A stretch of 64,000 nucleotides of DNA from Thermoleophilia bacterium (GTDB lineage: Bacteria > Actinomycetota > Thermoleophilia > Gaiellales > Gaiellaceae): contig JAHDVS010000003.1 in NCBI GenBank assembly GCA_023382435.1, forward strand, positions 53,064-117,063, read 5' to 3'. This document shows positions 15,897 to 25,252 of the stretch, one piece after another. A program made the position numbers and the translations under genes. The notes below the pieces were generated by a model. That model was not told the origin of the DNA and made no database searches. It saw only the letters and a program-made list of their open reading frames with translations. Each line of letters starts with the position of its first letter. Within the stretch, counting starts at the first letter, position 1.

Positions 15897-16084
15897 CAGC
15901 CCGCCGGGCCCCGCCCGCGACCGGAATCGGCAGCCGGGGCATCCCGCCGCGCGGCGAGCTCTGTGAGCTCGCGCACCTCGCGGTCCAGCCGCGTCATACG
16001 AAACGCGTAGATCACGACGTACAGCAGCACGATCGCGAGCACGACCAGGTAGGCGGCGCTGACGTACTTCTCGGCGGTCGTCAC
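15896..16084 (-). CDS. ccmD: CcmD-like small membrane protein
   Basis: 62 residues from GTG 16084: one membrane helix (AAYLVVLAIVLLYVVIYAF, about 10-28) followed by a charged coiled tail with RMTRLDREVRELTELAARR. Size, topology and position directly after ccmC fit CcmD, which helps release haem-loaded CcmE from CcmABC. GTGA overlap with ccmC and TGATG with the next gene. Sequence identity within CcmD is always low, so the call rests on context. Confidence 0.7.
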   Translation of the reverse strand: MTTAEKYVSAAYLVVLAIVLLYVVIYAFRMTRLDREVRELTELAARRDAPAADSGRGRGPAG

Positions 16085-16770
16085 GCGAGCACCCTCCGCA
16101 GCTCGCGCAGGCGCGAGTCGAGACGCTTGCCGGCCAGCTCGGTCTGGTAGAGGGCCCCGGCCAGCGCCACCTGCCCGGCAAGCGAGAGACAGAACACGAG
16201 GAACATCGATCCGGCCATCTGCGGCCCGTCGCGCGTGAACACGACCGGATGGATGAAGTTCTCGGCCAGGCGGATCGCCAGGAAGCTGACGGGGATCAGG
16301 ACGACGCCGAAGAGAGCGTACACCGCGGACATTCGCGCTCGCTGCGGCCCGGCGTCGACGGAATAGCGGAGCATGAAGTAGGCGGAGTAGAACAGGAACA
16401 GGATCAGGAAGAGCACGAGCTGCCGCTCGCTCCACGACCACCAGACGCCCCAGGAGATCTTCGCCCAGATCGCGCCCGTGGCGAGGGTGATCACGCCCCA
16501 CATGAGCCCCACGTGGATGGCCGTGTAGCTCTCGAGGTCGTAGCGCTCGTCGCCTCTCCAGAGCAGGCGCAGGGCCTTCCAGCCCGCCCAGCCGAAGAGA
16601 GCGTACGCCGTGATCGCGGCCGGCACGTGGATGTAGAAGATCCGCTGGCTGAAGCCCTGGTCCGCGTCGTCGGGCACCCACCAGAACGCGAGCGCCACGC
16701 TCGCGAGCAGGAGCACCGCGGCGGCGAGCGCCAGCGCGGGACCAGGTCTATTCCGTAACGACGTACTCAA
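16081..16770 (-). CDS. ccmC: Heme exporter protein CcmC
   Basis: 229 residues from TTG 16770. Six membrane helices; conserved haem-ligand histidines in FYIHVPAA and ENFIHPVVF. The tryptophan-rich loop reads WGVWWSWSERQLV against the canonical WGTWWVWDARLT, so the aspartate is a serine here. CcmC delivers haem to CcmE in system I cytochrome c maturation. The frame is open upstream into ccmB, but TTG 16770 gives the family length; it overlaps ccmB by 23 bp. Flanked by ccmB and ccmD as expected. Confidence 0.88.
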   Translation of the reverse strand: MSTSLRNRPGPALALAAAVLLLASVALAFWWVPDDADQGFSQRIFYIHVPAAITAYALFGWAGWKALRLLWRGDERYDLESYTAIHVGLMWGVITLATGAIWAKISWGVWWSWSERQLVLFLILFLFYSAYFMLRYSVDAGPQRARMSAVYALFGVVLIPVSFLAIRLAENFIHPVVFTRDGPQMAGSMFLVFCLSLAGQVALAGALYQTELAGKRLDSRLRELRRVLA

Positions 16771-17395
16771 AGGACGCCCAGGAGATGATCGCAAAGATCC
16801 CGTCGTAGAGGCCGAGGAAGGCGAGGTACCGCCCGGGGTCGTCGGCCACGGAGGCGCCGACCCCACCGACGATGATCGGGATCGCGAGCGGCAGGAAGAG
16901 CAGCGGAAGCAGGAGCTCGCGGGTCCGGCTGGCGGCGGCGATCGCCGAGAGGAGGCATCCGACCGCCGCGATGCCGAGATTCGCGAGCGCGAGCGCGGCG
17001 ATCGTCACCGCGTCGACGCCGGTGAAGAAGAGCGCGAACGCCGGGACGGCGACCAGCTCGGCCAGGACGAGGAACGCGGCGACCGACAGCGCCTTCGCCA
17101 GCCAGATCGCGCTGCGGTCGCACGGCGCCAGGACGAGGCCGTCAAAGATGCCCTGCTCGCGCTCGGCTACGAACGCCCGGGTCAGTCCGAGCAACGCGGT
17201 GAAGAGCACCGCCACCCAGAGCAGCCCCTTCGCGACCCGCTCCGACTCGCCGGCGGTGGCGGGCAGGGCGAAGTGGAAGACGACGAGCGCGGAGACGACG
17301 AACAGGAGCATCGCCGGAACCGTCTCCCGCGTGCGCAGCTCGAGCAGGAAATCCTTGCGCGCGAGCGCGGCTACGTCCTGGACGTAGCCGGTCAC
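16748..17395 (-). CDS. ccmB: Heme exporter ABC permease CcmB
   Basis: 215 residues, six membrane helices. The N-terminal cytosolic LARKDFLLELRTRE and the EREQGIFDGLVLAPCDR loop are typical of CcmB, the permease partner of CcmA. Start GTG 17395 overlaps the ccmA stop as GTGA. Together CcmAB energise the release of haem-bound CcmE during cytochrome c maturation at the membrane. Confidence 0.9.
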   Translation of the reverse strand: MTGYVQDVAALARKDFLLELRTRETVPAMLLFVVSALVVFHFALPATAGESERVAKGLLWVAVLFTALLGLTRAFVAEREQGIFDGLVLAPCDRSAIWLAKALSVAAFLVLAELVAVPAFALFFTGVDAVTIAALALANLGIAAVGCLLSAIAAASRTRELLLPLLFLPLAIPIIVGGVGASVADDPGRYLAFLGLYDGIFAIISWASFEYVVTE

Positions 17396-17976
17396 GTGAG
17401 CTCGAGTCGCACCGTCGCGAGCGCAGCGACGCGCTCCGGCTGGTGGGACGAGACGACGAGGGTGCGCGACCGGGCGAGCTCCGAGAGCTCCTCGTCGAGC
17501 AGGTCGGCGCCCTCCCGGTCGAGCCCGGCGAACGGCTCGTCGAGGAGCAGGAGCTCGGGATCGTGGAGCAGCGCCCGGGAGAGCGCGAGTCGCTGGCGCA
17601 TCCCCTGGGAGTAGGTGGCCACGCGCTGGTGGCGCGCCTCCCAGAGCCCGAACCGCTCGAGCAGCATCCCGATCCGCTCCCGCCGCTCGGGGACGCGGTA
17701 GAGCCGCCCGTACAGCTCGAGGTTCTCGAGCGCGGTGAGCTCCCGGTAGACGAGCGGCTCGTGGCCGACGAAGCCGATCGCTGCTCGCTCCACGCCCAGC
17801 TCGAGCTCGCCCCCGGTCGGTGCGGAGAGGCCCGCGAGAAGCCGCAGCAGCGTGCTCTTGCCGGAGCCGTTTCGGCCCGTGACGAGCAGGAAGCCGCCGG
17901 CGGGGACGTCGACGTCGATGCGGTCGAGGACGTCGTGCTCGCCGAAGCGCTTCGTGAGGGAGCGGGCGCGGATCAC
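17392..17976 (-). CDS. ccmA: Heme exporter ABC ATPase CcmA
   Basis: 194 residues from GTG 17976. Walker A GRNGSGKST, signature YSQGMRQRLALSRALL, Walker B LLLLDEPFAGLD and the switch histidine in VVSSHQPE are all present. Short ABC ATPase of the CcmA type, placed before ccmB. The start is fixed by a GTGA overlap with the UbiA-family gene; the extended open frame upstream is the shadow of that gene. Confidence 0.9.
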   Translation of the reverse strand: MIRARSLTKRFGEHDVLDRIDVDVPAGGFLLVTGRNGSGKSTLLRLLAGLSAPTGGELELGVERAAIGFVGHEPLVYRELTALENLELYGRLYRVPERRERIGMLLERFGLWEARHQRVATYSQGMRQRLALSRALLHDPELLLLDEPFAGLDREGADLLDEELSELARSRTLVVSSHQPERVAALATVRLELT

Positions 17977-18854
17977 CGGACGAGGACGTCGACGAGCACG
18001 AAGCCGAAGAACACGACTGCGATAACGCCGTTCATGGTGAAGAACGCCGTGTCGAGGCGGCGCCAGTCGCGCGGCGACACGAGCGACTGCTCGTAGGCGA
18101 GGAGCCCGGCGACCGCCGCCGTACCAAGCCAGTAGGCCGGGCCGACGGGTAGCCCGAGGCCCGCGACGACGAGCAGCCCGATCGTGAGCACGTGGGCGAC
18201 CCGTGAGACCCGGAAGGCGGCTTTCACACCGAAGCGAGCGGGCACGGAGTGAAGTCGCTGCGCCCGGTCGACCTCGAGGTCGAAGAGCGCGTAGAGGACG
18301 TCGAAGCCCGCGATCCAGAGTGCCACCGCTCCCCCGAGGGCCCATGCTTGCCAGGGCAGCTCGTTCTCGAGCGCAGCCCAGGCCCCGACCGGAGCGAGCC
18401 CGTCCACCGCGCCGAGCCAGACGTGGCAGAGCCAGGTGTAGCGCTTGAGGTAGGGGTAGACGACGAAGGCAGCTACCGGGATCGGCCACAGCCAGCGGAC
18501 GATCGGTGCGAGCTGGTAGACGGCGACGAGGAACACGGCGAGCGAGAGGACGGCGAAAGCGGCGACCTGCCAGGGGAGGAGGGCGCCGCGGGGAAGCTCA
18601 CGCCCGGCCGTGCGCGGGTTCCGCGCATCCACGCCCGCGTCGATCATGCGGTTCAACGCCATCGCCAGACTGCGGGCGCCGGCCATCGCGACCGTGAGCC
18701 AGATCAGCTCGCGGGCGCCCGGCACCCCGCCGACGGCGAGGAAGGCGCCCGCGTAGGCGAACGGGAGCGCGAACAGCGTGTGCTCGAATTTGACGAGCGA
18801 GGAAAAAAGCCTCGTATAGCGAAATATCCCGGGCGTGCTGGGAGTCGCGCTCAC
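17973..18854 (-). CDS. UbiA-family prenyltransferase (MqnP-like)
   Basis: 293 residues from GTG 18854, about eight to nine membrane helices. The two Asp-rich prenyl-diphosphate sites are present: NRMIDAGVDARN (N68-D72-D76) and DVLYALFDLEVD. The N-terminal VKFEHTLFALPFAYAGAFLA is characteristic of the UbiA subgroup that includes the futalosine-pathway MqnP. It would prenylate an aromatic acid during menaquinone synthesis. No other mqn gene is in the window. Its position beside cytochrome c and heme genes fits a respiratory-chain operon. GTGA overlaps at both ends. Confidence 0.82.
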   Translation of the reverse strand: MSATPSTPGIFRYTRLFSSLVKFEHTLFALPFAYAGAFLAVGGVPGARELIWLTVAMAGARSLAMALNRMIDAGVDARNPRTAGRELPRGALLPWQVAAFAVLSLAVFLVAVYQLAPIVRWLWPIPVAAFVVYPYLKRYTWLCHVWLGAVDGLAPVGAWAALENELPWQAWALGGAVALWIAGFDVLYALFDLEVDRAQRLHSVPARFGVKAAFRVSRVAHVLTIGLLVVAGLGLPVGPAYWLGTAAVAGLLAYEQSLVSPRDWRRLDTAFFTMNGVIAVVFFGFVLVDVLVR

Positions 18855-19330
18855 GTCTGTCGGTGGGTCGTCGACGCGTCGGCGAGCAGCTCGACCGCGT
18901 GCGCGAGCGCGGGCCGGAGGATCTCGAACCCGTCGCGACAACCCCCGGGGGAGCCGGGCAGGTTGACCACGAGCGTCCTCCCGAGCACGCCGGCAGCCGA
19001 GCGGGAGAGCAGCCCATGGGGTGTCCTCGCGATCGCGTCGGCGCGCAGGGCCTCCGGAATCCCCGGGGCAACCCGCTCGACGACGTCGAGTGTCGCCTCG
19101 GGTGTCACGTCCCGCGGGGCGAGCCCGGTGCCACCGGTCGTCAGCACGACCTCGTTTCCGGTCGCGAGCTCGCGGATCGCGCGTGCGATCTCGTCGCGCT
19201 CGTCCGGGACGATCCGGCGCTCGACCGTGAAGCCCGCGCCGGCGAGCAACTCCGCGAGCAGGTCGCCGCTCCGATCGTCCCGCGTGCCATGGTGGACGCC
19301 GTCGGATACGGTCAGGACCGCGGCCCTCAC
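18851..19330 (-). CDS. moaB: MoaB/Mog molybdopterin adenylyltransferase
   Basis: 159 residues from GTG 19330. [18 protein letters not shown] at the N-terminus, the molybdopterin-binding [17 protein letters not shown] loop and [11 protein letters not shown] are the MoCF_biosynth signatures. The enzyme adenylates molybdopterin before MoeA-dependent metal insertion; moeA lies separately at 27.9-29.1 kb. GTGA overlaps with moaC upstream and ubiA downstream. Confidence 0.9.
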   Translation of the reverse strand: MRAAVLTVSDGVHHGTRDDRSGDLLAELLAGAGFTVERRIVPDERDEIARAIRELATGNEVVLTTGGTGLAPRDVTPEATLDVVERVAPGIPEALRADAIARTPHGLLSRSAAGVLGRTLVVNLPGSPGGCRDGFEILRPALAHAVELLADASTTHRQT

Positions 19331-19785
19331 CCGAGCGGCTCCTTCGTCTTCTCGACGAGGCGCACGCCCTCGACGACCATCCCCTTGTCGATCGCCTTGG
19401 CCATGTCGTAGACGGTCAGCGCAGCCACCGACGCAGCCACCAGCGCCTCCATCTCGACCCCCGTCTGCGCGGTCGTCTCGGCGGTCGCCGTGATCCTGAC
19501 TTCGGCCGCGCCGACCTCGAGCTCGACACCGGCCACCGCCAGGGGTAGCGGGTGACACAGAGGGATCAACTCGGAGGCTCGCTTGGCAGCCATGATCCCG
19601 GCGACCTGGGCGGTCGCGAGCGCGTCGCCCTTGGGAAGCTCGCGCAGCCGGCGGGCGGTCTCGGGAAGCATTCGCACGGAAGCGACGGCGACGGCGCGGC
19701 GGCGAGAGAGCGGCTTCGCCCCGACATCCACCATCCGCACCGAGCCCGCCTCGTCGACGTGGCTCAGCGGGTTTTCGCTGCTCAC
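19327..19785 (-). CDS. moaC: Cyclic pyranopterin monophosphate synthase
   Basis: 152 residues from GTG 19785. [21 protein letters not shown] at the N-terminus (stretch 9-28), the [13 protein letters not shown] helix, [31 protein letters not shown] and the C-terminal LVEKTKE are the family hallmarks. It converts the GTP-derived cyclohydrolase product to cPMP. GTGA overlap with otsA and with moaB. Confidence 0.94.
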   Translation of the reverse strand: MSSENPLSHVDEAGSVRMVDVGAKPLSRRRAVAVASVRMLPETARRLRELPKGDALATAQVAGIMAAKRASELIPLCHPLPLAVAGVELEVGAAEVRITATAETTAQTGVEMEALVAASVAALTVYDMAKAIDKGMVVEGVRLVEKTKEPLG

Positions 19786-21278
19786 GAGATGATTCTACCG
19801 GCGCGTGCGCCCACCGCTACGTCGAGCGCCGCGAGCTGGCCCTCCGCCCACGCGGCGATGTCGTGCGCTCGCACGTGGCGGCGGATCGCGCCGGCGCGGG
19901 CGCGGCGCTCCGCGAGGGGCATGCTCAGCGCCTCGGCGAGCGCCGCGGCCTGGCCCTTCACGTCGAACGGGTTGACCGTGATCGCCCACGCCCCGAGCTC
20001 CTCGTGGGCGCCCGTGTTCTCCGACAGCACGAGGACGCCGTCGCGCCCGTTCACGAGCGGCGCCTCCTTGGCGACGAGGTTGAGACCGTCGAAGATCGCG
20101 TTCACGAGCAGCACGTCGTACTGCTTGTACGCCGCGACGGCCTGCGGGAAGTTGTCCTGCACCTGGAGGTCGAGCGGCCGCCAGCCGGCTCGCTCGAAGC
20201 GGCCATTGAGCGCTCGTGCCGCGCGCTCGATCTCCGCGAGATACTCGGCGTACTCCGGGATATCCTGACGCGAGGGGTCGAGCAGCGCGAGCATCCCCAC
20301 ACGGCCGTGCATCTCCGGGTGCTCCTCGAGATACAGCTCGAACGCGCCCAGTCCGCGCACGATGTTCTTCGACGGGTCCGTGCGGTCGACCCGGACGACG
20401 AGGAACTCCGGGCGCGCAGCCGCGATCGCAGCCTCCTCCGCCAGCACGCGCACGTCGTGCGCAAGCTCGTCGTACTCGCCCACGTCGACCGAGATCGGCG
20501 CGACCACGGCGCGAGTGCGGCCGCCGGGGGCGGTCACGACGCCGTCGGTGGGGCTCGCACTCGCGCCGGCGATGTCCTCGCACGTGCGCAGGAAGCTCCG
20601 ACGCCAGCGCTCGGCGTGGAAGCCGACGACGTCGTTGGCGAGCAGCCCCTCGTGTACAGCACGGCGGATCGGCTCGGGAAGCACGTGCCAGGAGTCGGAA
20701 GCCGGCCACGGCACGTGCACGAAGTGGGAGAGCACCGCCGCGGGCGCGCGACGCCGCACCAGTGCCGGCGCGAGGTAGAGGTGGTAGTCGTGGAACAGGA
20801 CGGCTGCGTCCGGCGCGGCCTCGAGCTCCTCGCTGACGGCCTCGGCGAACCGCTCGTTGACGGCGACATAGCCCTCGTTCCAGGCCTCCCACAGCTCGCG
20901 GTCGAAACTCGGAGCCCGGGCCAGCGGCCACAGGTAGTGATGGACGAACCACAAGAGCGGGTTTGCGACGGTGTTGTAGAAGCGGTCGTACGCAAGCGGC
21001 TCGTGGGCGAGCAGGCGCAGGCGGTAAGTGGAGCCGTCACCGGCCTTCTCCTCGACCGCCTCGCCGGCCCGCTCGGCTGCGACCGCGCGATCCTCGTCGC
21101 CGAGTGCGCTCGCGACCCACGTCACCGCATGCTGTCGGACGAGGCCGCGCAAGGCGGTCACCAGGCCGCCCCCACCGCGACGGGCGACCCGATCGCCGCC
21201 GGCGTCACGCCCGAACGTGACCGGCCCGCGGTTCGAGACGACGATCAGCCTGCGCGCGCGGGCGCCGCCTCGGCCCAC
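19782..21278 (-). CDS. otsA: Trehalose-6-phosphate synthase (GT20)
   Basis: 498 residues from GTG 21278. Landmarks of GT20: VVSNRGPV near the N-terminus with a GGGGL glycine loop, [59 protein letters not shown], and [14 protein letters not shown] followed by [11 protein letters not shown]. It joins NDP-glucose and glucose-6-phosphate to give trehalose-6-phosphate. A related activity such as glucosylglycerol-phosphate synthesis is possible. No otsB phosphatase is in the window. It begins 1 bp after the TreT-like gene. Confidence 0.88.
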   Translation of the reverse strand: MGRGGARARRLIVVSNRGPVTFGRDAGGDRVARRGGGGLVTALRGLVRQHAVTWVASALGDEDRAVAAERAGEAVEEKAGDGSTYRLRLLAHEPLAYDRFYNTVANPLLWFVHHYLWPLARAPSFDRELWEAWNEGYVAVNERFAEAVSEELEAAPDAAVLFHDYHLYLAPALVRRRAPAAVLSHFVHVPWPASDSWHVLPEPIRRAVHEGLLANDVVGFHAERWRRSFLRTCEDIAGASASPTDGVVTAPGGRTRAVVAPISVDVGEYDELAHDVRVLAEEAAIAAARPEFLVVRVDRTDPSKNIVRGLGAFELYLEEHPEMHGRVGMLALLDPSRQDIPEYAEYLAEIERAARALNGRFERAGWRPLDLQVQDNFPQAVAAYKQYDVLLVNAIFDGLNLVAKEAPLVNGRDGVLVLSENTGAHEELGAWAITVNPFDVKGQAAALAEALSMPLAERRARAGAIRRHVRAHDIAAWAEGQLAALDVAVGARAGRIIS

Positions 21279-21279
21279 G

Positions 21280-22560
21280 CTACCGTGACTCCTCGACGGT
21301 CGTGAGCTCCGCGGCGCCCACGTCGTTGCCGTCCAGGCGGTTGAACAGCACGAGCCAGTCGCGCAAGAGCCGCGGCATCAGGAAGCGGCGGCGCACGTCC
21401 TCCTTGCCCGCGAGCGCCATCGCTCGCGCGCGATCCGGGTCGGCGAGTACGGCCAGGCACGCCTCGGCACAGCCCCGGGCGGAGTCCACGAGATAGCCCG
21501 TCTCGCCGTCGCGGATCTGGGACAGGATGCCGCCGGCGCGACCACCGACCACCGGGCGGGCCTTCCAGAGCGCCTCGGACACCGTGAGGCCGAAGCCCTC
21601 GCGGATCGATTTCTGGATCACCGCAGCCGAGACGACCTGGAACGCGTTTACCTCCACGGAGCCGACGTTGTTCAGGTTCGAGAGGATGAACACATCCGGA
21701 TCCTCGTCGGCGTACGCGACCGTCTGGTTGTAGAAATCCCAGCCCTCCGGGTCGTCGTGCGCCATCGAGCCGACGAGCGCGAGCTGCGTGCCGGGGTATA
21801 CGTCGCGGACGAGCCGGTAGGCGTCGATCACGCCCAGCGGGTCCTTCCACGGGTCGAAGCGCGACACCTGGGTGAGCAGCGGCCGATCGACGTCGATGCC
21901 GAACTGATCGATGATGTAGCGGGCGTCCTCGGGCGAGAGGGCCATGTTCTTCGGCGCCAGCGGGTCGATCGCCGGAGGCCAGATGTACGAGGTGGGCAGC
22001 CCCTCGGTGGCGGGCACGTATTCGGGGCGGTGAAAGATCGCAGCGTCGTACGCGCGCCACCACGGCGCGAGCAGGTCGACCGCCGACGGGTTCGGAGTCG
22101 AGAGGTCGATGTGGCACCGCCAGATCCAGTGCCGGCCGCTCGCGCGCGCATGCTCGATCACCGCGGCCGGCTGCGGGTCGTGGACGATCACGAAGTCGTA
22201 CTCGCCCTCGAGCTCGGCCGCGTTGCGGCGGTTGTAGAGCCGGTAGATCTCGGCCTGCGCGTCCGTCAGGCCCTCGGGGCTGCCCTGGAGCGCGTTGTGG
22301 ATCGCCTTCGTGACCTCGAAGAACTCGTCCTGGCCGCCGATCACGCGCCACTCGACGTCCAGGCCGGCGTCGCGCATCAGCGGCACGAGCGTGTAGTTGA
22401 TCTCGGCAACGCCGCCGCCGAACGCGGTCGCCGAGAGGTTGAGCACCCGCCGCCCGCGGAGCGGCTCGGCGAGCGCACCCAGCTCGCCCATCAGGGTCGG
22501 GCCCACGAGCGTCGCGTAGTCCGCAAGCGACTTGTGCCCGACGTTGATCGGCTGGAGCAT
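21280..22560 (-). CDS. treT: TreT-like trehalose synthase (GT4 glycosyltransferase)
   Basis: 426 residues. N-terminal SLADYATLVG and LNLSATAFGGGVAEINYTLVP, IWRCHIDLSTPN, FDPWKDPLGVIDAYR and the nucleotide-sugar site EGFGLTVSEALWKARPVVGG match the TreT subgroup of GT4, which makes trehalose directly from NDP-glucose and glucose. Full length. First gene of the 14-gene operon, with a -10-like TATCCT nine bases before its ATG and 23 bp after the HtrA-like gene. Pairing with otsA suggests two routes to trehalose. The TreT call is by pattern and could be a near relative. Confidence 0.82.
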   Translation of the reverse strand: MLQPINVGHKSLADYATLVGPTLMGELGALAEPLRGRRVLNLSATAFGGGVAEINYTLVPLMRDAGLDVEWRVIGGQDEFFEVTKAIHNALQGSPEGLTDAQAEIYRLYNRRNAAELEGEYDFVIVHDPQPAAVIEHARASGRHWIWRCHIDLSTPNPSAVDLLAPWWRAYDAAIFHRPEYVPATEGLPTSYIWPPAIDPLAPKNMALSPEDARYIIDQFGIDVDRPLLTQVSRFDPWKDPLGVIDAYRLVRDVYPGTQLALVGSMAHDDPEGWDFYNQTVAYADEDPDVFILSNLNNVGSVEVNAFQVVSAAVIQKSIREGFGLTVSEALWKARPVVGGRAGGILSQIRDGETGYLVDSARGCAEACLAVLADPDRARAMALAGKEDVRRRFLMPRLLRDWLVLFNRLDGNDVGAAELTTVEESR

Positions 22561-22569
22561 GGGAGGCGC

Positions 22570-22575
22570 AGGATA
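22570..22575 (-). promoter_or_regulatory. Putative -10 element of the treT-otsA-...-hemD operon
   Basis: Minus-strand TATCCT nine bases before ATG 22560, inside the 23-bp gap after the HtrA-like gene. It is the only promoter-like site I saw close to the head of this 11-kb gene run. Confidence 0.42.
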
Positions 22576-22583
22576 GCGACGGC

Positions 22584-23822
22584 TCAGCGGCCCGCGTCGG
22601 GATTGACGGGCCGCTCCGCCAGCACCACGGAAACGACGACGCGCCGGCCGTCGCGCAGCACGATCAACTCGGCCGTCTCGCCCGGGAACAGGACCCCCGC
22701 GACGATCCGGATCAGATCCTCGGTGGTCTCGACGGGCGTCCCGTCGATGGTGACGATCACGTCGCCGCCGGCCCGGAAGCTGACTCCTTCGACCCGGACG
22801 CGCTCACCGCCGGGCCGCAGCCCCGCCTGCTCGGCCGGGCTGCCCGGGACGACCTCCTGGATGGCGGCCCCGGCCGCCTCCGCGTAGCCGAGCTCGCCGG
22901 CTACCGACGGCGTCAGGGTCTGGGTCGTGACGCCCAGCCACGCGTACCGAACGCGCCCGTACTCGAGCAGCTGCTCCATCGAGCGACGGGCCGCGTTGAT
23001 GGGGATCGCGAACCCGACTCCCTCCGCGTTGCCCGACTCGCTGCGGATCTGGGCGTTGATCCCGATCACCTCGCCCCGGGCGTTGAAGAGCGGCCCGCCG
23101 GAGTTTCCCCGGTTGATCGGCGCATCGATCTGGATCGCGCCGACGACGCTGTAGACGCTCGTCAGCGAGCTGACGGCACGCTCCGTCGCCGACACGACGC
23201 CGACCGCGAGCGAGCCGCTCTGGCCGAACGGGCTGCCGATCGCCGCCACCGGGTCGCCGACGACCACGCTGCTCGAGTCCCCGAGCGGCACGGGCGCGAC
23301 CGCGTGATCCGCGGGATCGACTCGCAGGACGCCGACGTCGTCGAAGATATCCCAGCCGACGATGGCGGCCTCGACCCGGTCTCCGTCCTGGAACTCGACG
23401 TAGACCTCGGTCGCGCCGCCGATGTCGCCGTCGGCGCTCACGTCCTCGCCGGCGTTCGTGATCACGTGCGAGCTGGTCAGGATCACACCCTCCTCGGAGA
23501 CAACGAAGCCGGAGCCCTGCACCTGGCTGGCCCCCTCGCCGCTCCCGTCGTCGGGCAGGGTCGCGTAGATGGTCACGACCCCGGCCGAGCGATCGTGGTA
23601 GATCGCTGCGGGATCGAAGGAGCCGCCCGAGTCGGCGGTCGGTTCCGCGCTGGACGCAGCCTCGTCCGGCACGGTGTCGCTCGCCTCCCGCAGCACGACC
23701 GTCTCGCCGCCGAGCCAGCCGGCGGCCTTGCCGACGGCGATCGCGGCCGCACCCCCCGCTGCCGCGACCGCAAGCGCGGCAGCGACGAGCACGGGCAGAC
23801 CCCTGCGTCCCGGTGCGCCCAT
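22584..23822 (-). CDS. HtrA/PepD-like membrane-anchored serine protease with PDZ domain
   Basis: 412 residues. N-terminal signal anchor (about 9-30), then a trypsin-like domain with the triad visible as SSHVITNA (His), the Asp in FDDVGVLRVD and RGNSGGPLFNA (Ser), and a C-terminal PDZ domain (about 310-400; SPAEQAGLRPGG...DVIVTIDGTPV). HtrA proteases handle misfolded envelope proteins. It follows a response regulator and histidine kinase by 2-3 bp gaps, the same arrangement as mprA-mprB-pepD of mycobacteria, so envelope-stress control by that pair is likely. Confidence 0.92.
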   Translation of the reverse strand: MGAPGRRGLPVLVAAALAVAAAGGAAAIAVGKAAGWLGGETVVLREASDTVPDEAASSAEPTADSGGSFDPAAIYHDRSAGVVTIYATLPDDGSGEGASQVQGSGFVVSEEGVILTSSHVITNAGEDVSADGDIGGATEVYVEFQDGDRVEAAIVGWDIFDDVGVLRVDPADHAVAPVPLGDSSSVVVGDPVAAIGSPFGQSGSLAVGVVSATERAVSSLTSVYSVVGAIQIDAPINRGNSGGPLFNARGEVIGINAQIRSESGNAEGVGFAIPINAARRSMEQLLEYGRVRYAWLGVTTQTLTPSVAGELGYAEAAGAAIQEVVPGSPAEQAGLRPGGERVRVEGVSFRAGGDVIVTIDGTPVETTEDLIRIVAGVLFPGETAELIVLRDGRRVVVSVVLAERPVNPDAGR

Positions 23823-23825
23823 CGT

Positions 23826-25250
23826 CTAGACGACCACGTTTTCACGTGGAAACGGGGCGGGACTCGGGACCCCGGGCAGCGTCAGCGTGAAAGTGGTCTC
23901 ACCCGGGCGAGAGCGGAGCTCGATCGTCCCGCCCATCCGATGGGCGAGCTCGCGCGCGATCGACAGCCCGATCCCACTCCCCGCCGCGGCGCCGCCCGCG
24001 CCACGGAAGAACCGCTCGAACACATGCTCCTGGTCGTCCGGGCGGATGCCGGGCCCGTCGTCGCGGACTGACAACACCCCGCGGTCCAGCCACACTGTCG
24101 TGTGGATCTCGACCGCCGTGCCCGCAGGAGTGTGCCGCAGCGCGTTCTCGACGAGCGACCGTCCGATCTGCAACACCCGCTCCCCGTCGGCGAGCACGTA
24201 CGCGTTCCCTGCCGAGGTGACACCGAGCCGGTGGCCGGTGGACTCCGCTAGCGGCCCGAGCTCGGCGGCGAGCGTCTCCGCCGCCTCGCCCAGCTCGACC
24301 GGCTCGAGCTCGAAGCCGACCTGGTCCGCGTCTAGGCGCGACAGATCGAGCAGGTCGGTCGCGAGGCCCGTCAGCCGCTCGACCTGGCCGCGAGCCGTGT
24401 CGAGGAAGTCGCGTCGGTCACGCTCGTCCACATCGTCGTCGGCGAGCAGCTCGAGAAACCCGCCGAGGGCGAAGAGGGGCGTGCGCAGCTCGTGAGAGGC
24501 ATTCGCGATGAACTCCCGCCGGGCACGGTCGACGTGCGAGAGGCGGTCGCGCATCCGGTCGAACGTCCGCGCGAGCTCCCCCAGCTCGTCCCGGCTGTCG
24601 TCTCGCACGATCGCGTCGAAGTCCCCTCCTGCGATCCGTACCGCGCCGGCCTCGAGGCGCTGGATTCGACGTGTCAACCTCAGCGCCGCCATCGTGCCCG
24701 CGAGACCCGAGACCGCGAAGGCGATCGCGCCGGCGACGAGAAAGCTGCGCCGGAGCAGATCGACGCTCGCGAGCGTGTCGCCCAGTCGCGCCGAGAGCAG
24801 GAGCACGTAATCGTCGTTGACGGGGAACGGCACCGCGGCCTCCGCCAGGTCCCGCCCCTCGCGCTCGACCCGCCCGGTGACGATCCCGCCGGTCGCGGCC
24901 GCCGCCCGGACGACAGGGTCGCGTGCGATCTCCTCCGACACGACCGGGCTCGAGTCCGCGAAGATCCCGAACCCGCCAGCCCCGAGCCGGCTGAGGATCA
25001 CGACTCTCGCGTTTGCCTGCGCCGCGGCGAGGGCCAGCTGCTCGGAGAGCCCGAGCGTGCTTCCGATCTCGAGCTGGATGGCGAGCGCCTGCGCCCCGGA
25101 CCGCAGCTCGGCCTGCTTTTCCCCGACGAGCTGTGACTCGAGGCGGGGAACCACGGCGAAATAGAGGACCCCGAGTGCCACCGTGACGACCGCGAGCAGG
25201 ATCGCCACGAGCTTGACGCTCAAGCTCCGGAGGCGAGGCGCGCGTCTCAA
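23826..25250 (-). CDS. Sensor histidine kinase (MprB/BaeS-like)
   Basis: 474 residues from TTG 25250. Two membrane helices (about 11-30 and 168-190) frame an extracytoplasmic sensor region. HAMP segment with RLTRRIQRLEAG, then the H-box FIANASHELRTPL, N-box ENALRHTP, G1 DDGPGI, F-box FERFFRG and G2 GSGIGLSIARELA. All catalytic boxes are intact. It is separated by 2 bp from the upstream response regulator and by 3 bp from the HtrA-like gene, so the three are one unit. Confidence 0.93.
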   Translation of the reverse strand: MRRAPRLRSLSVKLVAILLAVVTVALGVLYFAVVPRLESQLVGEKQAELRSGAQALAIQLEIGSTLGLSEQLALAAAQANARVVILSRLGAGGFGIFADSSPVVSEEIARDPVVRAAAATGGIVTGRVEREGRDLAEAAVPFPVNDDYVLLLSARLGDTLASVDLLRRSFLVAGAIAFAVSGLAGTMAALRLTRRIQRLEAGAVRIAGGDFDAIVRDDSRDELGELARTFDRMRDRLSHVDRARREFIANASHELRTPLFALGGFLELLADDDVDERDRRDFLDTARGQVERLTGLATDLLDLSRLDADQVGFELEPVELGEAAETLAAELGPLAESTGHRLGVTSAGNAYVLADGERVLQIGRSLVENALRHTPAGTAVEIHTTVWLDRGVLSVRDDGPGIRPDDQEHVFERFFRGAGGAAAGSGIGLSIARELAHRMGGTIELRSRPGETTFTLTLPGVPSPAPFPRENVVV

Positions 25251-25252
25251 CG

